From the NCBI GenBank assembly GCA_910587155.1, contig CAJULA010000008.1, forward strand, positions 1 to 64,000: DNA of 64,000 nt, in the 5' to 3' direction. The stretch comes from an uncultured Lachnospiraceae bacterium (GTDB lineage Bacteria > Bacillota > Clostridia > Lachnospirales > Lachnospiraceae). The notes beneath the pieces are model-generated. The model ran no database searches and was not told the DNA's origin. It saw only the letters and a list, made by a program, of their open reading frames with translations. Made by a program: the position numbers and the translations under genes. Below, one piece after another: positions 1-7,838 of this stretch. Position 1 is the first letter of the stretch. Each line of letters begins with the position of its first letter.

Positions 1-1
1 T

Positions 2-319
2 GATGTCAGCAGGGAGTTAAAGGCATTTCTGGACTATGTGGCAGGGCAGAAGCCGAAGGATTCCTATGTTGAGAAACTGGAAGAAGCTGTGCAGGAAGCC
101 AAGAAAAACAGGGAATGGAGGCATGAGTATATGACATTATTGATGCGAGACCAGGAGAACCAGAGAATCGGAGAAAAACGTGGAGAAAAACATGGAGAAA
201 AAAAGATGGCCCAACTGATAATGCTGCTAAATGAAGATGGTCGCTTATCAGACATTATTAGAGTATCACAGGATGAAGGATTCCGTCAGAGACTTTATGA
301 GGAGTATCATATTGTCTAA
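2..319 (+). CDS. Rpn-family nuclease/putative transposase, C-terminal part (5' end outside window)
   Basis: The reading frame is open from base 2 and has no true start inside the window, so this is the C-terminal end of a longer gene. The residues ELKAFLDYVAG, then VEKLEEAVQEAKKNREWR, then YMTLLMRDQEN are the usual tail of PD-(D/E)XK 'Rpn' recombination-promoting nucleases, which are common and often multicopy in Lachnospiraceae. The tail carries GEKRGEKHGEKK repeats, typical of the charged, slippery C-terminus of this family, and ends in EEYHIV. The nuclease core itself is not visible here. The same tail reappears in the next gene. Confidence 0.75.
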   Translation, partial: DVSRELKAFLDYVAGQKPKDSYVEKLEEAVQEAKKNREWRHEYMTLLMRDQENQRIGEKRGEKHGEKKMAQLIMLLNEDGRLSDIIRVSQDEGFRQRLYEEYHIV

Positions 320-421
320 TCACACAATGGCAGCAGGCAGGGCATTTACGGGTGTTCTGCCTGAAAATTTTTAATGTGGATGATTCATTAAAAAAATGGG
401 ATATAGATGGGAGCGGAGATT

Positions 422-1018
422 ATGACATTGGAAATGCGGGATAGAGAAAAGAGGAAAGAAGGAGAAATTTATGGTATTATTGATGTGTGTAGAAAAAATA
501 ATTTTTCAGAAGAAAGCATTATGAAAATATTGCAGGAAGGAGAAAAATTATCTGAAGAAAGTGCAAAGATATATCTTGAAGAAGCAGAAGAAGCTCTAAA
601 AAGAATAGATGACTATAGAGTTTTTGTAAAAAATCTGTGCGAAATAATATCAGATATGAAAAAAATAAATGCAGGTGATGATGCTATTATATTAAAATTG
701 CAGGATAAATTTCATTTTGATAAAGATGATGCAGAATTTTACTACGATTATGCTATGAAAACATATAAGGATAAAATAACGGATTCTAATATGGAGAAAC
801 CAGAGGAAGCAGTAAAAGAAACAAAGAACGACAGAGCGCGGCGGCATGAACCAATATTGTCAATGCATGACAAAGAAAATCAGGAAATTGGTGAAGAAAG
901 GATGCTTATGCTAATTCAAAGATTGGTAGCAGACCAAAGATTTGATGAAATAAAGAGAATGCAAGATGATAAAAGTCATCGGGGAGAATTGTACAGAGAA
1001 TACCATATTGTCCAGTGA
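422..1018 (+). CDS. Chimeric or degenerate Rpn-family tail protein
   Basis: This protein of about 198 residues has a C-terminal third (EKPEEAVKET..., HDKENQEIGEE..., ending REYHIVQ) homologous to the tail of the preceding gene. Its N-terminus (LEMRDREKRKEGEIYG) also resembles the MRDQEN part of that tail. Between them is a Lys/Glu-rich helical stretch with no recognisable nuclease motif. ATG at 422 is preferred over ATG at 407 because GGAG at 411-414 is placed to serve it. The gene is clearly more AT-rich than the metabolic genes to its right. It looks like a fusion of two nuclease tails after recombination or deletion, and it may not be functional. Confidence 0.5.
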   Translation: MTLEMRDREKRKEGEIYGIIDVCRKNNFSEESIMKILQEGEKLSEESAKIYLEEAEEALKRIDDYRVFVKNLCEIISDMKKINAGDDAIILKLQDKFHFDKDDAEFYYDYAMKTYKDKITDSNMEKPEEAVKETKNDRARRHEPILSMHDKENQEIGEERMLMLIQRLVADQRFDEIKRMQDDKSHRGELYREYHIVQ

Positions 1019-1222
1019 AAAAATATTTAAGTAATTTTCGCATTTAGGGTTATTATGCACAGCCGTACCATAAGTAAAGGCGAAAAAAATGCTATGTTCA
1101 AATAGGGCGGGATTTTCAATGCGAAAAAGATTTTGGTTTTCAAATAAATCTGAAATTATGAAACCGGAATTGGAAGTCTGGCATGATGCGGAAATATAGA
1201 AACGGGAAGAAGGTATCAGGGT

Positions 1223-2016
1223 ATGGAAGATGCGATTATTATAAAAAAAGAAGCTGTCAAGTTGGTGCGCAAACGGCTGAAGGAGTTGCTGGCACCGCTG
1301 GGATTTCAGCCGTTTCCAAAGGATCGGAACCGCCTGGTGCGTGTTAGGGAGGAATTGATTGATGTGGTCGGTCTGCGGACGGATGGAACGCATTTGACTC
1401 CCTGTTTTCATATTTATTACAGGAAGGCACCGTTTGCCAGTATGTATGTGGATTTAGTCAATGGCTCGTTGTGGCGTGTTATGAAGGCGAGGGAAGCGAT
1501 TACAACAAATCTTTGGTGGAATGTGAAAATCCCGCAGAAAGGTTCCTATTATTATGAAATAGAGCATTTTGAGGCAGTATGGCGAGATGTGGTACTTGCG
1601 TTGGAGCGTTATGTTTTGCCGTATATGGACGCTATGCGTGTGGAAAAACTGCTCTCGTTTATGATCAAGCCTCAAAAACGGGAGGATGGAGAGAAAGAGA
1701 TTTTTCGGGTACACCAGACATCTTTTTTTGTGACCAATATTTTGCGTGCATGGATCAGGCTGCGGTATATGGTGTCGGCATGTGGATTGCGGGTCAGTAT
1801 ACGGAGGGACTGCCGTATCTTATTTTTGCCATGAATAAATATCGCGAGCATATCAGACCGTACGAACAGAAAAAAGAGGAGTTTAATGAGGGACGTGTCT
1901 TGGGGGTGTTGGATGCACTCATGGGTAGTTATGAGAGAAGACCGAAAGAGTTAAAAGAACGTGTTCAGCATTTGACAGATATGATTTCTGAAAATTGGAT
2001 GGATTATATAATGTGA
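1223..2016 (+). pseudogene. Hypothetical protein of DUF4304-like appearance, frameshifted
   Basis: Two overlapping frames together make one protein. The first starts at ATG 1223 (MEDAIIIKKEAVKLVRKRLK..., with GFQPFPKDRNRLVRV and VVGLRTDG) and loses sense after about residue 155. The second carries the continuation (PDIFFCDQYFACMDQAA..., GQYTEGLPYLIFAMNKY, ending DYIM) to a stop at 2016. The switch (-1, or +2) falls between about 1690 and 1725, close to a run of seven T at 1722-1728. The N-terminal pattern resembles DUF4304-type proteins of unknown function; that assignment is tentative. A sequencing error in the T run would restore the gene. Confidence 0.55.
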
Positions 2017-2081
2017 GTTTATACCTGTTTTATGTCACACGGTCAGGGGTGCATTGTCTAAATAAGCAGGAGGTAAAAGTT

Positions 2082-2951
2082 ATGAGCAAAAAAACGAATA
2101 AAGAAACACAGGATTTGATTGCCAAAGCCACAGCGGGAGATAAGAAGGCTCTTGAACTGCTTGTTACAGACGTGCAGGACATAGTATTTAATTTATCCCT
2201 GCGGATGCTTGGCACATTCTCAGACGCGGAGGATGCCACACAGGACATTCTGCTGAAAATGATCACGCATCTGTCCTCGTTCAGAGGCGACAGCGCATTT
2301 ACGACCTGGGTATTTCGGATTGCGGTTAATCATCTGAAAAATTACAAAAAACATATGTTCGCACACCATGCGCTCAGCTTTTCGTACTATGGAGACGATA
2401 TCGAAAATGCCAAAATACAGGATGTGCCGGATGTAACGCAGAACGTGGAAAAGGCGATACTGGCAGAGGAGCTGAAAATGTCCTGTACCAACGTGATGCT
2501 GCAATGCCTTGATGCGGAAAGCAGATGTATTTTCATCCTGGGGACAATGTTTAAACTTGACAGCCGGATTGCAGGGGAGATTCTGGAAATGTCCCCCGAA
2601 GCGTATCGTCAGCGGCTTTCACGGATACGAAAAAAAATGGCAGACTTCCTCGGACAGTATTGCGGGGAATATGGAAGCGGCAGATGTAAATGCAAAGACA
2701 GGGTGAATTATGCAATTCAAAGCCATAGAATCAACCCGCTGCAGCTGGATTATATGACAGCGACGGAAATTCCCATTCAGGCCATAAGAGATGTGAAGAA
2801 TGCCATGGAACATATTGATGATTTATCACAGGACTTTTCGTTCTGTAAGCCTTACCAGTCTCCGGAACATACGAAAATGCTGATACAGGAATTATTAAAT
2901 TCCCCGCAGCTGTCCATGATACGCAACATGGAAAGGAGATCACAGACATGA
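2082..2951 (+). CDS. Sigma-70 family (ECF-like) RNA polymerase sigma factor with C-terminal extension
   Basis: Predicted 289 residues. ATG 2082 is chosen because CAGGAGGT sits just upstream at 2068-2075; longer in-frame starts lack such a site. Region 2 is clear: SLRMLGTFSDAEDATQDILL followed by FRGDSAFTTWVFRIAVNHLK at about residues 62-82, the classic ECF core-binding helix. A region 4-type helix-turn-helix (GEILEMSPEAYRQRLSRIRK) follows at about 165-185. An extension of roughly 90 residues beyond region 4 is longer than in a plain ECF factor. No anti-sigma gene is adjacent; the stop codon overlaps the next gene by 4 bp (ATGA), implying translational coupling to the DUF2461 protein. Confidence 0.85.
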   Translation: MSKKTNKETQDLIAKATAGDKKALELLVTDVQDIVFNLSLRMLGTFSDAEDATQDILLKMITHLSSFRGDSAFTTWVFRIAVNHLKNYKKHMFAHHALSFSYYGDDIENAKIQDVPDVTQNVEKAILAEELKMSCTNVMLQCLDAESRCIFILGTMFKLDSRIAGEILEMSPEAYRQRLSRIRKKMADFLGQYCGEYGSGRCKCKDRVNYAIQSHRINPLQLDYMTATEIPIQAIRDVKNAMEHIDDLSQDFSFCKPYQSPEHTKMLIQELLNSPQLSMIRNMERRSQT

Positions 2952-3631
2952 ATGTACAGATGATTTTAGACTACCTGTCGGCATTGTGTATGAATAATAA
3001 CCGTGAGTGGTATCATGCGAACAAAGAGGACTATAAAAAAGCGAATGCCGAATTTGAAAAATTAATACAGGCTCTGATACTGGAAATCGGGACGTTTGAC
3101 AGTAGTGTTTTACATAACAATCCGAAAGATCTTACGTTCAAACTTGTGAGGGATACCCGCTTCAGTCATGACAAATCGCCGTATAACCCTGCATTCCGCG
3201 CCCATATCTCCTCTCAGGGTAAGCTGCCTGTTCCTGTCGGATATTATGTTATGATAAAGCCGGGAAATCAGTCTTTTTTAGGAGGCGGTCTGTTTGCGGA
3301 TATGTTCAGGGATGCGACGGCGATGATACGGGATTATATTGCCGGAAACGGAGAGGAATGGGAAACGGTGATCCATGAGCCGGCGTTTGAAAAATATTTC
3401 ACTGTACGGGGAACGGCATTGAAAAGAGTTCCTGCCGGATATGAAAGAGAACATCCTCAGGCACAATATCTGAAATATAAGAGCTGGTATGTGGAATATC
3501 CCCTGCAAGACGACGAAGTGAAAAATGCAGAGATATTTCTTGCAAAAGCAGCCGAATTATTCCGTATCATGAAACCCTTTAACGATTGTCTGAACAAAGC
3601 GCTTATGGGATTCACGATGCCGGCACGGTAA
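2948..3631 (+). CDS. DUF2461 family protein
   Basis: 227 residues. The sequence matches the DUF2461/TIGR02453 family throughout: LSALCMNNNREWYHANKEDY at the N-terminus, the central FKLVRDTRFSHDKSPYNPAF block, and GGGLFADM about a hundred residues in. The family is soluble and widespread, and its biochemical role is unknown. The start overlaps the sigma factor stop by 4 bp, so the two are almost certainly co-translated. That link suggests the protein is made together with the sigma factor, but nothing in the sequence says whether it regulates it. Confidence 0.85.
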   Translation: MNVQMILDYLSALCMNNNREWYHANKEDYKKANAEFEKLIQALILEIGTFDSSVLHNNPKDLTFKLVRDTRFSHDKSPYNPAFRAHISSQGKLPVPVGYYVMIKPGNQSFLGGGLFADMFRDATAMIRDYIAGNGEEWETVIHEPAFEKYFTVRGTALKRVPAGYEREHPQAQYLKYKSWYVEYPLQDDEVKNAEIFLAKAAELFRIMKPFNDCLNKALMGFTMPAR

Positions 3632-3653
3632 TAAAATCGAATTTTTCATGGAA

Positions 3654-3677
3654 GAAATCCGGGATTTCCTGTATAAT
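3654..3677 (+). promoter_or_regulatory. Palindrome abutting a TATAAT hexamer upstream of nth
   Basis: A perfect 15-bp palindrome, GAAATCC-G-GGATTTC (3654-3668), lies four bases upstream of TATAAT (3672-3677). No good -35 hexamer is visible 16-18 bp upstream, so the promoter may need an activator or be controlled by a repressor binding the palindrome. It is about 50 bp before the endonuclease III start. Confidence 0.4.
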
Positions 3678-3728
3678 AAAACAGTAAGTGACAGGATGCA
3701 GGAGAAAAACCGTATAAGGGAGAGACAA

Positions 3729-4364
3729 ATGACAAAAAAGCAGCGTACCCTGGAGATTATTGAGAGATTAAAACGGGAATATCCGGATTCCGGCTGTACT
3801 CTGGATTATGATCAGGCGTGGAAACTGTTGGTGAGTGTGCGTCTGGCAGCACAATGTACGGATGCCCGGGTGAATGTGGTGGTGGAGGAGCTCTATCGGG
3901 TGTTTCCTGATGTCAGCGCACTGGCGGACGCAGCGGTGGAAGAGATAGAAAAGATCGTCCGCCCCTGTGGGCTGGGAAGGAGCAAGGCCAGGGATATCAA
4001 TGCCTGTATGAAGATGTTGCGGGATGAGTATGGTGGAAAGGTTCCCGATGATTTCGACAGACTTCTGGCACTGCCGGGAGTGGGGAGGAAAAGCGCCAAT
4101 CTGATCATGGGAGATGTGTTTGGCAGGCCTGCCATTGTGACGGACACACACTGTATCCGTCTGGTAAATCGTATGGGGCTGGTAGACGGCATACGGGAGC
4201 CGGCAAAGGTGGAAAAGGAATTGTGGAAGATTGTCCCGCCGCAGGAGGGCAGCGATTTCTGTCACCGTCTGGTCGATCATGGCAGGGCTGTCTGTACGGC
4301 GCGCACGCGCCCCGGCTGTGACAAATGCTGCCTGCAGGACATTTGCAGCAAAGTCGGTGTGTGA
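3729..4364 (+). CDS. nth: Endonuclease III (DNA glycosylase/AP lyase)
   Basis: 211 residues, normal for the family. It removes oxidised pyrimidines in base excision repair and nicks at abasic sites. The helix-hairpin-helix LPGVGRKSAN carries the catalytic lysine at residue 121 and the catalytic aspartate is D139 in VTDTHC. The C-terminus holds a 4Fe-4S cluster site with Cys spacing C-x7-C-x2-C-x5-C, one residue longer in the first gap than the usual x6. ATG 3729 follows GGGAGAG; a longer in-frame start at 3648 would add residues not found in the family. A terminator-like hairpin follows. Confidence 0.95.
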   Translation: MTKKQRTLEIIERLKREYPDSGCTLDYDQAWKLLVSVRLAAQCTDARVNVVVEELYRVFPDVSALADAAVEEIEKIVRPCGLGRSKARDINACMKMLRDEYGGKVPDDFDRLLALPGVGRKSANLIMGDVFGRPAIVTDTHCIRLVNRMGLVDGIREPAKVEKELWKIVPPQEGSDFCHRLVDHGRAVCTARTRPGCDKCCLQDICSKVGV

Positions 4365-4399
4365 ATTGGCAATGGGGAGATGAATTTCAACAAATAAAC

Positions 4400-4468
4400 A
4401 AAAGAGTCACAGGGTGATTGCGGAGGGTGTGTCTGCACCGTTTTGATCTGCCTGGGACTCTTTTTTTA
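4400..4468 (+). terminator. Rho-independent terminator after nth
   Basis: AAAAGAGTC (4400-4408) pairs with GACTCTTTT (4456-4464), extended inward by AGG/CCT across a small internal loop, and a run of seven T completes the 3' side. A smaller GGTG/CACC hairpin lies inside the loop. Confidence 0.75.
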
Positions 4469-4595
4469 TATCCGCGCGCAACGGTCAGGTGACTGTCGCG
4501 GGGTTCGCTTTGGAAGAGAGGAGAAAGGCTGCGTTTTGGTCTGTTACAGAAAGAAATTTCAGAATAACAGCATATTTTCCGGCAGTTGCGACAAG

Positions 4596-4626
4596 TTTTG
4601 AAACTAAAATCTAAACACCTTCAAAA
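4596..4626 (+). promoter_or_regulatory. Candidate RpiR-type operator upstream of nanE
   Basis: A perfect inverted repeat, TTTTGAA-N17-TTCAAAA, occupies 4596-4626, about 70 bp before the nanE start. Widely spaced TGAA...TTCA half-sites are the usual operator form for RpiR-family sugar regulators, and an RpiR gene closes this same cluster. No promoter hexamers could be fixed with confidence nearby. Binding by the downstream regulator is inferred. Confidence 0.5.
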
Positions 4627-4692
4627 GATTGAATATACGATAAGGTTATAGTAAAATCAACGAAATTAAAGAACATTCAAGGAGGAGGATTA

Positions 4693-5373
4693 GTGATTAT
4701 GTTAGAAAAACTGAAAGGAAAACTGATCGTTTCCTGCCAGGCACTGCCGGATGAACCGCTGCATTCCAGCTTTATCATGTCACGGATGGCACTGGCGGCA
4801 AAACAGGGCGGAGCGGCAGGTATCAGGGCGCAGTCGAAAGAGGATATTCTGGCGATCAGAGAGACTGTGGATCTGCCTGTGATCGGGATTGTGAAAAGGA
4901 ATTATCCCGACAGTGAAATTTATATCACACCGACAAAGAAAGAAGTGACAGAGCTGTTTGAGAGTGGCTGTGAAATCATCGCGCTGGATGCAACGATGCG
5001 GGAGCGGCCGGGCGGAGAGCGGCTGGAAGAGCTTTTGGAAATGATTCATGCACAGGGGATTCTGGCAATGGCTGACTGCTCCACGTTTGAGGAATGTGAG
5101 CATGCGGCTATGATCGGATTTGATATGGTAGGCACGACTTTGTGCGGCTATACGCCATACTCGGAAAATCTGGAAGGACCCGATTATGGATTGCTTAAAA
5201 GATGTGCCGGAGAGCTGGATGTGCCGGTGATAGCGGAAGGAAAAATCAATAGTCCGCAGGAATTAAGTAAGGTGTTTGATGAGTGTGGTGTCTACAGTGC
5301 GGTAGTGGGCGGAGCGATCACCAGACCCAGGCAGATTACGCAGCGATTTGTGAAAGCGATTAATAAAAGGTAA
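4693..5373 (+). CDS. nanE: N-acetylmannosamine-6-phosphate 2-epimerase
   Basis: About 225 residues, a TIM-barrel enzyme converting ManNAc-6-phosphate to GlcNAc-6-phosphate, which links ManNAc or sialic acid use to amino-sugar catabolism. Family signatures seen include LIVSCQALPDEPLH near the N-terminus, GAAGIRAQS, IGIVKRNYPDSEIYITPT, ALDAT, ADCSTFEE, and VIAEGKI with VVGGAITRP near the C-terminus. The start is GTG 4693 or ATG 4699; GGAGGAGG at 4681-4688 can serve either. It is followed after 17 bp by a PTS permease, with an RpiR regulator third, so the cluster probably imports and processes a phosphorylated amino sugar. No nanA or nanK is present here. Confidence 0.9.
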   Translation: MIMLEKLKGKLIVSCQALPDEPLHSSFIMSRMALAAKQGGAAGIRAQSKEDILAIRETVDLPVIGIVKRNYPDSEIYITPTKKEVTELFESGCEIIALDATMRERPGGERLEELLEMIHAQGILAMADCSTFEECEHAAMIGFDMVGTTLCGYTPYSENLEGPDYGLLKRCAGELDVPVIAEGKINSPQELSKVFDECGVYSAVVGGAITRPRQITQRFVKAINKR

Positions 5374-5390
5374 AATGGGGGAAAGCACTT

Positions 5391-6893
5391 ATGTTCAAGA
5401 CATTACAGAAAGTTGGAAAATCCTTTATGCTGCCGATCGCCATCCTGCCGGCGGCCGGTCTGCTGCTCGGGATCGGAAGCGCACTCAGCAGTGAGGCGGC
5501 GCTGATCAGCTATCCGATGCTTAACATACCGTTTCTGCAGGCGATTTTCAAGGTGATGGCGGCAGCGGGCAACACAGTATTCGCCAATCTGTCTTTGCTG
5601 TTATGTATCGGTCTTTGTGTCGGTCTGGCACAGAAAGACAAAGGCGTGGCGGCATTGTCAGGCGTGGTAGGTTTCCTGATTATGAACGCTACTACTGCTG
5701 TGATGCTGTCTATCTTCAGACCGGATGGTTCTGCCATTGACACAGGCGTGATCGGGGCACTGGTAATGGGTGCGGTAGTCGTGAAACTGCACAACAAATA
5801 TCGGAGTGTGCAGCTGCCTCAGGTATTGGGCTTCTTTGGTGGTTCCAGGTTCGTTCCGATCATCACATCCGTAGCGGCCATCGCGGTCGGAGTCGCATTT
5901 TACTTAGTATGGCCTCCGCTGCAGAATTTGTTGGTGCTCGCCGGTGAAGGCATCGCTTCCACAGGTGTGATCGGCACTTTCCTGTATGGTTTTCTGATGA
6001 GGCTTTGCGGGGCGGTCGGTCTGCATCATATGATCTATCCCATGTTCTGGTATTCGGAGTTGGGAGGCGTGGAAGTGGTCGCCGGGGAGACGATCGCCGG
6101 GGCACAGAAAATATTTTTCGCGCAGCTGGCAGATCCTGCTCATGTGGGATTATTTACGGAGGGGACACGATTCTTTGCAGGCCGTTTCAGCACGATGATG
6201 TTTGGACTGCCGGGAGCCGCGCTCGCAATGTACCATTGTGTAAAAAAAGAGAAAAGAAAGAAATACATGGGCATTTTCCTGAGTGTTGCGCTTACTTCCA
6301 TCATTACGGGTATTACAGAGCCGCTGGAATATATGTTTTTGTTTGTCTCACCGATTCTTTATGTAATCCATTCCTTTTTCGACGGGGTATCTTTCCTGAT
6401 CGCAGATTTGCTGCGTATAAGGATCGGCAATACTTTTTCGGGAGGGTTGATTGACTTTTTCCTGTTCGGCATATTGCAGGGCAATGACAAGACAAACTGG
6501 ATTCTGCAGATTCCCTTCGGACTCTGCTGGACGGTGCTGTATTATGTAACATTTAAATTTGCCATAATGAAGTTTCATTTTATGACACCCGGACGGGATG
6601 ATACGGAAGACGCGGATGCGGCTCCCAAAGTAGAGAGCAAGTCCAGTCTTGTGGAAGAGGCCAAGGTTATTCTGAAGGCGCTCGGTGATGTAGCCAATAT
6701 TGAAGATGTGGATGCCTGCATTACCAGACTGCGTGTCAGTGTAAAGGATCCCGGCGCGGTGGATCAGGAACTGCTCAAGGAGACAGGAGCGGCTGCCGTA
6801 TTTGAGATAGACGGCGGTATTCAGGCAGTCTACGGGGCCAAGGCAATTTTGTACAAAAATGCCATCAATGACATCCTGGGCATTGACGATTAA
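5391..6893 (+). CDS. PTS sugar transporter, EIICB (glucose/amino-sugar family)
   Basis: 500 residues. The EIIC part (about 1-395) is polytopic, with the GIITEPLE-type signature seen as ITGITEPLEYMFLF around residue 308. A linker follows, and then an EIIB domain whose phosphorylated cysteine is C443 in DACITRLRV. No EIIA domain is fused, so a separate EIIA must serve it. It belongs to the glucose/GlcNAc/maltose-type superfamily; exact substrate cannot be read from the sequence. Position next to nanE and an RpiR regulator suggests ManNAc or a related amino sugar, delivered as the 6-phosphate that NanE needs. Confidence 0.9.
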   Translation: MFKTLQKVGKSFMLPIAILPAAGLLLGIGSALSSEAALISYPMLNIPFLQAIFKVMAAAGNTVFANLSLLLCIGLCVGLAQKDKGVAALSGVVGFLIMNATTAVMLSIFRPDGSAIDTGVIGALVMGAVVVKLHNKYRSVQLPQVLGFFGGSRFVPIITSVAAIAVGVAFYLVWPPLQNLLVLAGEGIASTGVIGTFLYGFLMRLCGAVGLHHMIYPMFWYSELGGVEVVAGETIAGAQKIFFAQLADPAHVGLFTEGTRFFAGRFSTMMFGLPGAALAMYHCVKKEKRKKYMGIFLSVALTSIITGITEPLEYMFLFVSPILYVIHSFFDGVSFLIADLLRIRIGNTFSGGLIDFFLFGILQGNDKTNWILQIPFGLCWTVLYYVTFKFAIMKFHFMTPGRDDTEDADAAPKVESKSSLVEEAKVILKALGDVANIEDVDACITRLRVSVKDPGAVDQELLKETGAAAVFEIDGGIQAVYGAKAILYKNAINDILGIDD

Positions 6894-6928
6894 TGTCCAT
6901 CAGTGTCGGTAAGAGAAGGCGGAAAAGT

Positions 6929-6970
6929 AAGCAGTCTGGGCAGAGGAAGTATTCTGTCCGGGCTGCTTTT
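6929..6970 (+). terminator. Weak terminator-like hairpin between the PTS gene and rpiR
   Basis: AAGCAGTCTGG (6929-6939) can pair with CCGGGCTGCTT (6958-6968) over 11 bp, including G-U wobbles, followed by only four T. It may give partial readthrough into the regulator gene. Confidence 0.4.
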
Positions 6971-6993
6971 GGGAGTTTTAAGAGGGATATCGG

Positions 6994-7794
6994 ATGTATA
7001 CGGAAGATATTATTCCAGCAATTATAGATCAATATGAGTATTTTACAAAAGGAGAGCAGGCTATCGCGGACTTTTTTGTCAGCAATAAGGAAAAACAGGA
7101 TTTTTCCATACGCACCATGAAGAAAAAGCTGTATGTATCGGAGGCGTCTCTTTCCAGATTTGCGAAAAAACTGGGATTTCGAGGATATCGGGAGTTTATT
7201 TATCAGTATCAGCAAAGTTTTGTGAATGTCAATGACAGAATATCCATATCTTCTCAGACTGTGTTAAACCGTTACAATGATCTGCTGCGGCGCTCTTTTG
7301 ATATTGTTGATGAAGGACAGATCAAAAGGATCTGCCGCATGATCGGTGAGGCAGGGCGGGTTCTTGTGGTTGGCATCGGAAGCTCGGGGCTGGCAGCGGA
7401 AGAGATGAAGCGGCGTTTTGTCCGTCTGGGCGTTTTGATGGAATCCTGTGATCAGAGAGATATGATCAAAATGGCAGCCATTTTCCAGGGAGAGAATAAT
7501 CTGGTGATCGGTATTTCCCTGAGCGGATTAAAGGAAGAGGTGCTTTTTGCCCTGGAGCATTCTCACCAGCGGGGAGCCAGGACGGTACTGATCACCGGTA
7601 ATGCTGCCAGATACAGTTTTGTGGAGGAACAGGTGATGACGGCGGCATTAAAAAATCTGGATAACGGAAATCTGATCTCCCCGCAGTTCCCGATTCTTGT
7701 CATGATCGACCTGTTGTACGGCTGTTTTCTGGAGGAAAATCAGAATAAAAGGATGCTGCACCAGGAAACGGTGGAGATCCTGGAGAAAAAATAA
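6994..7794 (+). CDS. RpiR/MurR family transcriptional regulator with SIS domain
   Basis: 266 residues. The N-terminal HTH_6 domain (about 1-78) has the typical GEQAIADFF and KKLYVSEASLSRFAKKLGF recognition region. The C-terminal SIS domain (about 105-250; VLVVGIGSSGLAAEE) binds sugar phosphates. Such proteins usually control the neighbouring sugar operon. The natural ligand here would be ManNAc-6-P or GlcNAc-6-P, by inference from nanE. The gene follows the PTS permease by 100 bp with a weak hairpin between, and a candidate operator stands before nanE. Confidence 0.92.
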   Translation: MYTEDIIPAIIDQYEYFTKGEQAIADFFVSNKEKQDFSIRTMKKKLYVSEASLSRFAKKLGFRGYREFIYQYQQSFVNVNDRISISSQTVLNRYNDLLRRSFDIVDEGQIKRICRMIGEAGRVLVVGIGSSGLAAEEMKRRFVRLGVLMESCDQRDMIKMAAIFQGENNLVIGISLSGLKEEVLFALEHSHQRGARTVLITGNAARYSFVEEQVMTAALKNLDNGNLISPQFPILVMIDLLYGCFLEENQNKRMLHQETVEILEKK

Positions 7795-7833
7795 CAGCCT
7801 GGCAGAGATACAGGCTGTCAGGCTGCTTTTTCT
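7795..7833. terminator. Terminator hairpin between rpiR and the convergent lipoprotein gene
   Basis: CAGCCTG (7795-7801) can pair with either of two CAGGCTG copies (7811-7817 and 7819-7825); the second is followed by CTTTTTCTT, a fair terminator for the + strand. It starts right at the rpiR stop codon and lies 5 bp from the stop of the convergent gene, so it probably serves both. Confidence 0.6.
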
Positions 7834-7838
7834 TCGGT

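Noticed and set aside
1119..1199. 26-codon reading frame starting MRKRFWF
   Set aside because: It has no ribosome site, lies in a decayed AT-rich region and shows no clear protein character.
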